NCBI GenBank assembly: GCA_026770585.1
Contig: MU646544.1
Location: 392,405 to 424,588 of the forward strand
Direction: 5' to 3'
DNA: 32,184 nucleotides
Origin: Baffinella frigidus
Taxonomy: Eukaryota; Cryptophyceae; Cryptomonadales; Baffinellaceae
The translations under genes and the position numbers were made by a program. Positions within the stretch are counted from its first letter, which is position 1. Each line of letters starts with the position of its first letter. Below, in pieces: positions 27,193 through 32,184 of the stretch. The notes under the pieces are model-generated. The model ran no database searches and was not told where the DNA came from. It saw only the letters and a list, made by a program, of their open reading frames with translations.

Positions 27193-30100
27193 GTACCCCC
27201 CCACCCCTGCCCCCCACCGTGTCAAGCTCATCGCTGTGCTAGCGACAGGGCACATGTTCTAGGTGGTGGTTTGGCGTCTTTCGCATCCCGCTGGATGGTG
27301 CGTTTGTGAAGATCGGAGAAGAAGCCGAGCCTGGCGTCCGCGTGAGGAGTCCACGGCTTCTTGGCTCATACCCTGCCTGGTCCATCAAATCATCCCATAG
27401 CCGGCACACCACAGACCTGAAGGAAGCCAGCGTCCCGGAACAAACCACCTCGCTCCGTCAACCGTCGCGCAGGGACTCTGCGCCTGCCCACCAGCCCTCG
27501 GAGTGGGAGCAACCCATCTTTCCTCTTCCCCTGATGTGTCCCACAGGTCGTCGGAATCCCCTCCCCTGTCCAGCTCAACACACCCTGTCCTAGCGACCCT
27601 GTGCATGTTCCAGGTGGTTGACTGGCGTCTGGCGCATCCCGCTGGATGGTGTGTTTGTGAAGATTGGAGACACCGCCCAGCTCCTTTCCCCCTTGGTCCC
27701 ACGGCCGGAATCGGGAAAGGCGACCTGCTCCCATCTGAGGGCGGGTGTGGGCAGGTGCTGTACCTGGCTAAGCGAAAGCTCCCGTGCCGCGCCGTGGCAC
27801 GCGACCCAGCGGCATGCGAAAAGGTCCCCTTCCTCGCTCTGCCTTACTCGGGTTCACAGATAATTCTCAAACCCCGTTGTTACCCCAACCCCCCAACCCT
27901 CAAACACCAAACCCCAAACTCAAAACCCCAAAACCCAAACCATCAACCCCAAAACCCAAAACCCTAACCCTGAAAATTATGGGGTAGGCGTTGTTCTGTA
28001 ATCGGGGCACCCCTGTACTACAACGCCTCATGTTTTTGGAATCCCCTGGTGGAAATGATGGGTCCGCCGAGAACGTGACGCACTCTCCTCTGCTGAAGAA
28101 AGCCAGCGCCTCGTCCCTACCACTTGCTAGCCCTCAACCTATTTCGCTCAGGCAACCCCGAACTCTAAACCCCAACCCCAAACCCCCAACCCCCTCAACC
28201 CAAAACCCAAAACCCAAAACCCAAAACCCCACACACCAAACCCAAAACCCACAACCCAAAACACCAAACCCAGGACCCAAAACCCAAAGCCCAATCTCAA
28301 ACCCCAAACCCCACACCCTTCTCAGGCGGTGTCAGCAGCGCTGTCCCCAGCGCTACAGCAATACGTAACGTACGTACGCGCGGACGTGACGAAGCCCAAG
28401 ACCCTGTCCCCAGCCGGTGCTAGCCCCGTCACCTAACAGATTATATCTCAGATCTGGCTTGGCGTTGGAGCCGTTTTTTTTTTTCAGGGCCTCCACTATT
28501 GGGGGGTGTACCGGAAATGATTTAGATGGACGCGCTGCGAAATAGACGGGTGTGCTCTCCCCAGAGCTACATGAGAAGGTAAGGTACATACACGCGGACG
28601 TGACTAAGCCCAAGACCCTGTCCCCAGCCGGTACCCACCCCGCCACCTAACGGACTATCTCACATTTCGCTGGGCGTTGGAGCCGTGATCTTCTTTTAGG
28701 ACTTAATACATCGGGGCGTGCACCGGAAATTCTTTAGATGGACGCTACAGAAGAATGTAACGTACGTGCATGCGGACGTGACTAAGCCTAACACCCTGTC
28801 CCCAGCTGGCACTAAGGGTTCAGGGTTTAGGGTGTATGGTTTCCTGAGCGAAATTGGTCACTCTTCGAAGGGTCCAAGGGCAGTGTATTTGAGGGCCGAT
28901 CGAGACCATGGGAGTGCGGCGTCCGTTTCGCCGAATATCTTCTCGCTTTACACTGCAACCTGAGACACGCGTTCTCGCGCGCAGTGCGGGGGTGCGCTGG
29001 AGCGATTTTTGCGGCGACGGCACCGGCGGGGTGGCGGCTGCCGTTCGCGAGCGACTTGGAGGATACGCCTCCGCATGTCGACTTCGAAGGCTGCGTCGCA
29101 GGTTAGTTTCGGAAGCTTCCAGCCCTGGGGGGCTTTCTGGGACCTGAAGCGGGCCAAATCCCCTCTACGCTCACTTGTTTGGATTTTTTTTAAAAAGAGG
29201 TGAGCATAAAGGCGGGGTGGCGGCTGCCGTTCGCGAGCGACTTGGAGGATACACCGCCGCACGTCGACTTCGAGGGCTGCGTCGCTGGTATCCTTAAGTG
29301 GCCAGTAGGCGCATACGCCCTACCGTAGGGCCCTAGGACCTGCCTAGGACCTGTTGACCGTCAAAACTTGACTGTCTGGCCACTTGAGGGATATCCACGC
29401 AGAAGACTACGGAGCACCATCCAACGTCAATTATTGGATTGCATCTCAGGAAACACGTCAAAGGTCAGGAAATTTTGGTCACGTTACACCGGATATCCGG
29501 GGCTGCGGTTCCTCATAGTGTCCCGAGTGTCCCGAGTGTCCCGGGGGGGGGCCCTATTTTGTCTCGAGGGGGGGGTCTTGTTTTCTTTCAGAATCGGCCG
29601 TGGCGGGGTGGCGGCTGCCGCTCGCGAGCGACTTAGTAATGCCACAAGCTAATGCCAGCGGACCCCTTAGCCTACGGTAGGAACCCCCCCTCCTCCTACG
29701 ACGTTTAAAACAAAAAGGTCTTTAAAAGTCGTAGGAGGGGGGCTCCTACCGTAGGCAATCCGTAGGCTCTAAGTACCTCGCTGGCGTTAGCTTTTCGGAT
29801 GATTAGAGGACACGCCGCCGCATGTCGACTTCGAGGGCTGCGTCGCTGGTATATCCGGGGAACCCTAGTTTCTTTCAGAATCCGCAACGAAAATACTACA
29901 CACAACTCGTTCTTACTAGTAGTATTAAAGAATTTGTGTAGTAATTTTCATTGCCAGAAGCTGAAAAAAATATAGGTTTCCCCGGATGAAGGTGCTACGA
30001 GCGGAAGTCTGAGCGAGGTCAACTTAGTAGCAACAAGTAGCCAGAGATTAGCCAACTGGGCGTGACTCACAGACCCCCCTGTGCTATGCGAGCGCACGTT

Positions 30101-31688
30101 GGTTTCGAGGGCTGCGTCGCTGGTGCGGACCCCCTAGCTTGATGGTTACCATATCACAGAGGACTACCCGGCACGACTAGCCTGATGGACTGAGACAGAG
30201 CTAGCCGCCATGTCTCGGAGTCTGCGCCAGGACGTCATGCCATAGCGATGGATGCACGGGGGGGGGGGCGCACTTTGGGGGGGGGGGCACCTTGTAGCTC
30301 TATCCCAGTCTATTTGGGCTCACCAATTTAGAGAGCCCGTGCTCGTTTCCCTCTCCAAAGTTGTCGGATCTGTGCCGCCCACCCGGCATGTCACCTCAGG
30401 AACAGTCGGTGGACCCGAGTGAGGCAGAGCTAGAATCCAGCCCCGAGAGCTGGCGCTGCCATCGCCCACGCGCGATGGCAGCGTCAGCGCGTCAGCTGCC
30501 ATCGTGGCGACCGCCGCGGAGAGGAGTTTCTTCCGGGTGTGATCCTGCTGCTACCACTCATTTCGAGAGTGCGCCAACTCCTTTGGATGGCAGCGGCGAC
30601 GGCGGCAGCGGCGGTGGCGGTGGTGAGGGTGCCTTTTGTTGTCAAATAAACAACCATTTCCGACATGTGACGCGGCGCGCGATGGCAGCTGCCAGGGCTA
30701 CCTGTGGGAGGCCTGTTCCTAGGCGAGGTGACACTGAGACCACTCCTTTGGATGGCAGTGGCGACGGCGGTGGCGGCGGAAGGGGTGCCGCGCTTCGTGC
30801 GCATCTCCTCTCTCCTCTACGAAAACCACTACACAACCGCTTTACTATGACTATTGTGATCCGATCGTGTAGTTATTTTCGTTGGCATTATCTGAGATTC
30901 GCGCGATGGCCCCTTACACCCTACACCCCAAACCCTAAACCCTAAACCCCAAACCCTAAACCCTAAACCCTAAACCCTAAACCCTAAACCCTGAACCCTA
31001 AACCCTAAACCCTAAACCAGCGGCGACGGCGGCGGCGGCGGAAGGGGTGGCGCGGTTCGTGCTCATCTCCTCCGCTTCTGTCACCCAGCCCTCCTTCGCA
31101 CTACACATGGTCTCTTACCTAAACCCCCAAACACTTAAACCCGCAACCCGACCCCCGAAACCCGAATCCCGGATCCCGGATCCTGGATCCCGGATCCCGA
31201 AACCCTGAGGCTCGTTCTCATCTTCTCTGCAGCTGCCACCCAACCATCCTTCGCACTACACATGGTCCCCTCCTTATAACCAGAAACCTTGACACCCGGA
31301 ACCCGAATCCCGAAATCCGAAATCCGAATCCCGGATCCCGAAACACGAAGCCCCGAGGATCGTGGTAATCTCCTCCGCGTCTGTCACCCCGCCCTCCTTC
31401 GCACTACACATGGTTTTCGCCTCCTAAAGCCTAAACCTGAAACCCGACACCTGAAAACCCGAAACCCGAAACCCGAAACCCGGATCCCGGAACCCTGGAC
31501 CCTGAACCCTGAACCCTGAACCCTGAACCCTATAATCCGAACCTATGCCCGAATCCCGAGACCCGAAACCCGAAACCCTAAGCCCTAAACCCTAAACTCC
31601 AAACCCCAAACCCTACGAGCAGACACGGAATTCGCTGATGGGGAGAATCATGGATTGGAAGCTTTTGGGCGAACAAGGCGCTGCTAAG
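27091..31688 (+). CDS. NmrA-like / atypical SDR NAD(P)-binding protein, 5' six exons
   Basis: Six phase-compatible exons give 178 codons: 27091-27192, 27755-27823, 28326-28416, 28985-29101, 31021-31109 and 31623-31688. The dinucleotide-binding motif is IAVIGASRGTGLQCVLYLAK, followed by CRAVARDP (beta-2, with Arg suggesting NADP), YVRADVTKP, GCAGAIFAATAP, VDFEGCVAAAT, VARFVLISSASVTQP and MGRIMDWKLLGE. This order is that of the NmrA-like/atypical SDR family (plant At2g37660- and Tic62-like proteins), which bind NAD(P) and often act as redox sensors or isomerase-like enzymes. Substrate unknown. The expected next segment (YTIVRPG) is not in the window, so the gene continues rightward. It is divergent from the ALDH gene, with 103 bases between starts. 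Confidence 0.8.
27229..27670. repeat. Duplicated block in SDR intron 1
   Basis: GCATCCCGCTGGATGGTGxG and flanks occur at about 27240-27315 and 27595-27668. CCACAGGTCGTCGGA near 27540 also occurs at 25578 on the far side of the promoter. Confidence 0.7.
27755..27823 (+). CDS. SDR exon 2
   Basis: 23 codons, VLYLAKRKLPCRAVARDPAA then CEK. Acceptor GGGCAG; donor AAG|GTCCCC. It completes the first Rossmann helix and the second strand. Confidence 0.8.
27868..27975. repeat. CCCAAAC-type tract in SDR intron 2
   Basis: Telomere-like variants, C-rich on the sense strand. A second tract, 28150-28318, ends at the exon 3 acceptor. Confidence 0.85.
28150..28318. repeat. CCCAAAA tract at the SDR exon 3 acceptor
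   Basis: CCCAAAAC/CCCCAAAC units run to within seven bases of the acceptor CAG. Confidence 0.85.
28326..28416 (+). CDS. SDR exon 3
   Basis: 30 codons, AVSAALSPALQQYVTYVRAD then VTKPKTLSPA plus one base. Acceptor TTCTCAG; donor G|GTGCTA. Two later copies lie at 28584-28630 and 28759-28808. Confidence 0.75.
28417..28812 (+). repeat. Tandem unit with two copies of the SDR exon 3 end
   Basis: A unit of about 190 bases, [GCGGACGTGACxAAGCCC + donor + intron up to ACCGGAAATxxTTTAGATGG], is repeated. Copy 2 reads IHADVTKPKTLSPA with donor G|GTACCC. Copy 3 reads VHADVTKPNTLSPA with GC at the donor. Confidence 0.85.
28985..29101 (+). CDS. SDR exon 4
   Basis: 38 codons, RGCAGAIFAATAPAGWRLPF then ASDLEDTPPHVDFEGCVA. 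Acceptor GCGCAG; donor G|GTTAGT. Joined to exon 3 it gives LSPAVRGCAGAIFAA. Confidence 0.8.
29211..29287 (+). pseudogene. Copy of SDR exon 4, 3' part
   Basis: Reads GWRLPFASDLEDTPPHVDFE, then GCVA, in frame. Its end GCTG|GTATCC is two bases from MITE B copy 3. Another short copy lies at 30090-30124. Confidence 0.8.
29291..29391. mobile_element. MITE family B, copy 3
   Basis: The ends TCCTTAAGTGGCCAGTAGG and GGCCACTTGAGGGA lie between TA at 29289-29290 and 29392-29393. It is inserted beside the donor-like end of an exon 4 copy. Confidence 0.85.
29602..29848 (+). pseudogene. SDR exon 4 copy split by a hairpin element
   Basis: 29602-29636 and 29803-29848 together match exon 4 from GGCGGGGTGGCGG to GGGCTGCGTCGCTG. 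The break is filled by the element 29637-29802. Confidence 0.85.
29637..29802. mobile_element. MITE family F with TTAG target duplication
   Basis: The ends TAATGCCACAAGCTAATGCC and GGCGTTAGCTTTTCGGATGA are imperfect inverted repeats. TTAG is repeated at 29633-29636 and 29803-29806. An inner perfect arm pair contains GCCTACGGTAGGA. Confidence 0.85.
29852..29987. mobile_element. MITE family C, copy 3
   Basis: The ends TATCCGGGGAACCCTAG and TATAGGTTTCCCCGGAT, with the core ACTAGTAGTATTAAAG. It begins next to the donor-like end of the exon 4 copy. A piece of the same family (GTGTAGTTATTTTCGTTGGC) lies at 30820-30900. Confidence 0.8.
30594..30816 (+). pseudogene. Two copies of the SDR exon 5 start
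   Basis: Both follow CTCCTTTGGATGGCAG. The first (30594-30632) is only Ala-rich and ends GTG|GTGAGG. The second (30759-30816) reads VATAVAAEGVPRFVRISS in the phase needed after exon 4 but lacks the TQPSFALHM end. Just upstream (30440-30500) is a small palindrome, CGCGCGATGGCAGC with its partner. Confidence 0.7.
30908..31018. repeat. CCCTAAA tract at the SDR exon 5 acceptor
   Basis: Near-perfect CCCTAAA units end in CCCTAAACCAG, in which the last AG is itself the acceptor. Confidence 0.95.
31021..31109 (+). CDS. SDR exon 5
   Basis: 29 codons, ATAAAAEGVARFVLISSASV then TQPSFALHM. Acceptor TAAACCAG; donor ATG|GTCTCT. It holds the Rossmann fourth-strand motif RFVLISS. Confidence 0.85.
31120..31618. 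repeat. CCCGAAA/CCCGGAT variant tracts
   Basis: Telomere-like heptamers with CG (CCCGAAA, CCCGAAT, CCCGGAT) lie in three blocks between the exon 5 copies, returning to CCCTAAA just before exon 6. Confidence 0.85.
31205..31411 (+). pseudogene. Two copies of the SDR exon 5 end
   Basis: 31205-31263 reads RLVLIFSAAATQPSFALHM and 31344-31411 reads RIVVISSASVTPPSFALHM, each with ATG|GT at the donor and each followed by a CCCGAAA-type tract. Both stay open but lack a clean acceptor. Confidence 0.8.
31623..31688 (+). CDS. SDR exon 6
   Basis: 22 codons, TRNSLMGRIMDWKLLGEQGA then AK. Acceptor CGAGCAG behind CCAAACCCTA repeats; donor AAG|GTCCCT. Joined to exon 5 it gives FALHMTRNSLMGRIMDWKLLGE, the expected family motif. 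Confidence 0.8.
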
Positions 31689-32184
31689 GTCCCTTTCCCC
31701 TCAAAAGTTGACGGATTTGTACCGGAACCGCATAATGGCAACTTAATCATAGTCTGAGAGGACCCGCCACGGTCCCTCCCTCTTTTTTCTCTCAAAAGAT
31801 GACGGATTCGTACCGAAACTCCAGAATGTCAACTTAAGCATAGTCCGCCAGGTCCCACCCGGCCTTTCAAGGCGAGTGTCTTGGTTGTTCGGACATGTCC
31901 AAACAACCATGGTGTGGATTCGGATCACTGAGAGCAACACGTCACACCAGAAAACGCATCCATCTATCACTCTAATGCAAAACCGGATTCATGTTGAACC
32001 CCCGTTTTGTGCCACATCAAGGGTGTATTTTGATATCTTGGCCTCGACATAGCGGTACCATATCACAAAACTCACCCTTCAGATATCAAAAAAGCGATCT
32101 GAATTAAATGTGTTTCGATATGAAATCGTTTCGAGCGAAACCGCAAACCCCAAACCGCACACCCCACACCCCACACCCCACACC
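31689..32184. other. SDR intron 6 (start), no exon seen
   Basis: Two family-D pieces (AAAAGTTGACGGATTTGTAC and a variant at 31795) are present. A short inverted pair GATATC/TTTTGATATCTT lies near 32030-32090. The end begins a CCCCACA repeat. The next exon must lie beyond the window. Confidence 0.5.

Overview
This is nuclear DNA from a eukaryote, most likely a microalga. The genes are split by GT-AG (and two GC-AG) introns, tracts of the plant/alga-type telomere unit TTTAGGG are everywhere, and the window is full of short inverted-repeat elements and microsatellites. TTTAGGG is used by green plants, many algae, dinoflagellates and chromerids. Ankyrin genes plus GC donors make a chromerid or dinoflagellate alveolate my best guess, but the sequence does not prove it. 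A 965-base assembly gap lies at 19661-20625. No rRNA, tRNA, CRISPR or bacterial operon was seen. LAYOUT. 1-8.2 kb is gene-poor: telomere-like tracts in both orientations, two related ankyrin-repeat genes (1060-1629 plus; 5027-5710 minus), a possible secreted-protein exon (340-558 minus), a small membrane-type ORF (6258-6536 plus), local tandem duplications and several miniature inverted-repeat elements. 8.5-27.0 kb holds one long minus-strand gene that I reconstructed exon by exon: an ALDH10-type (betaine/aminoaldehyde) aldehyde dehydrogenase. I see 17 exons, about 465 codons, ending in a peroxisome-type Ala-Lys-Leu. Two short exons were not found and part of the gene is in the gap. 27.1-31.7 kb holds a divergent plus-strand gene, six exons of an NmrA-like NAD(P)-binding SDR protein that continues past the window. 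The two start codons are separated by 103 bases, so the genes probably share a promoter. MAIN OBSERVATIONS. (1) About half of the visible splice acceptors in these two genes (9 clear, 1 degenerate, of 20) sit directly behind a telomere-like tract, always with the C-rich CCCTAAA strand in the transcript, where a branch point and pyrimidine tract belong. (2) Sixteen of 23 exons have one to five diverged partial copies of one exon end, with the neighbouring splice site and intron, in the adjacent introns. In exons 14 and 18 the telomere-like tract is visibly part of the duplicated unit. (3) At least five families of small hairpin elements are present. Some have TA or TTAG target duplications, and some lie inside the exon copies or within a few bases of their splice junctions. 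Together this looks like a locus whose introns grow by repeated local duplication of exon-intron junctions, telomere-repeat expansion and MITE insertion while the reading frame of the real exons stays intact.
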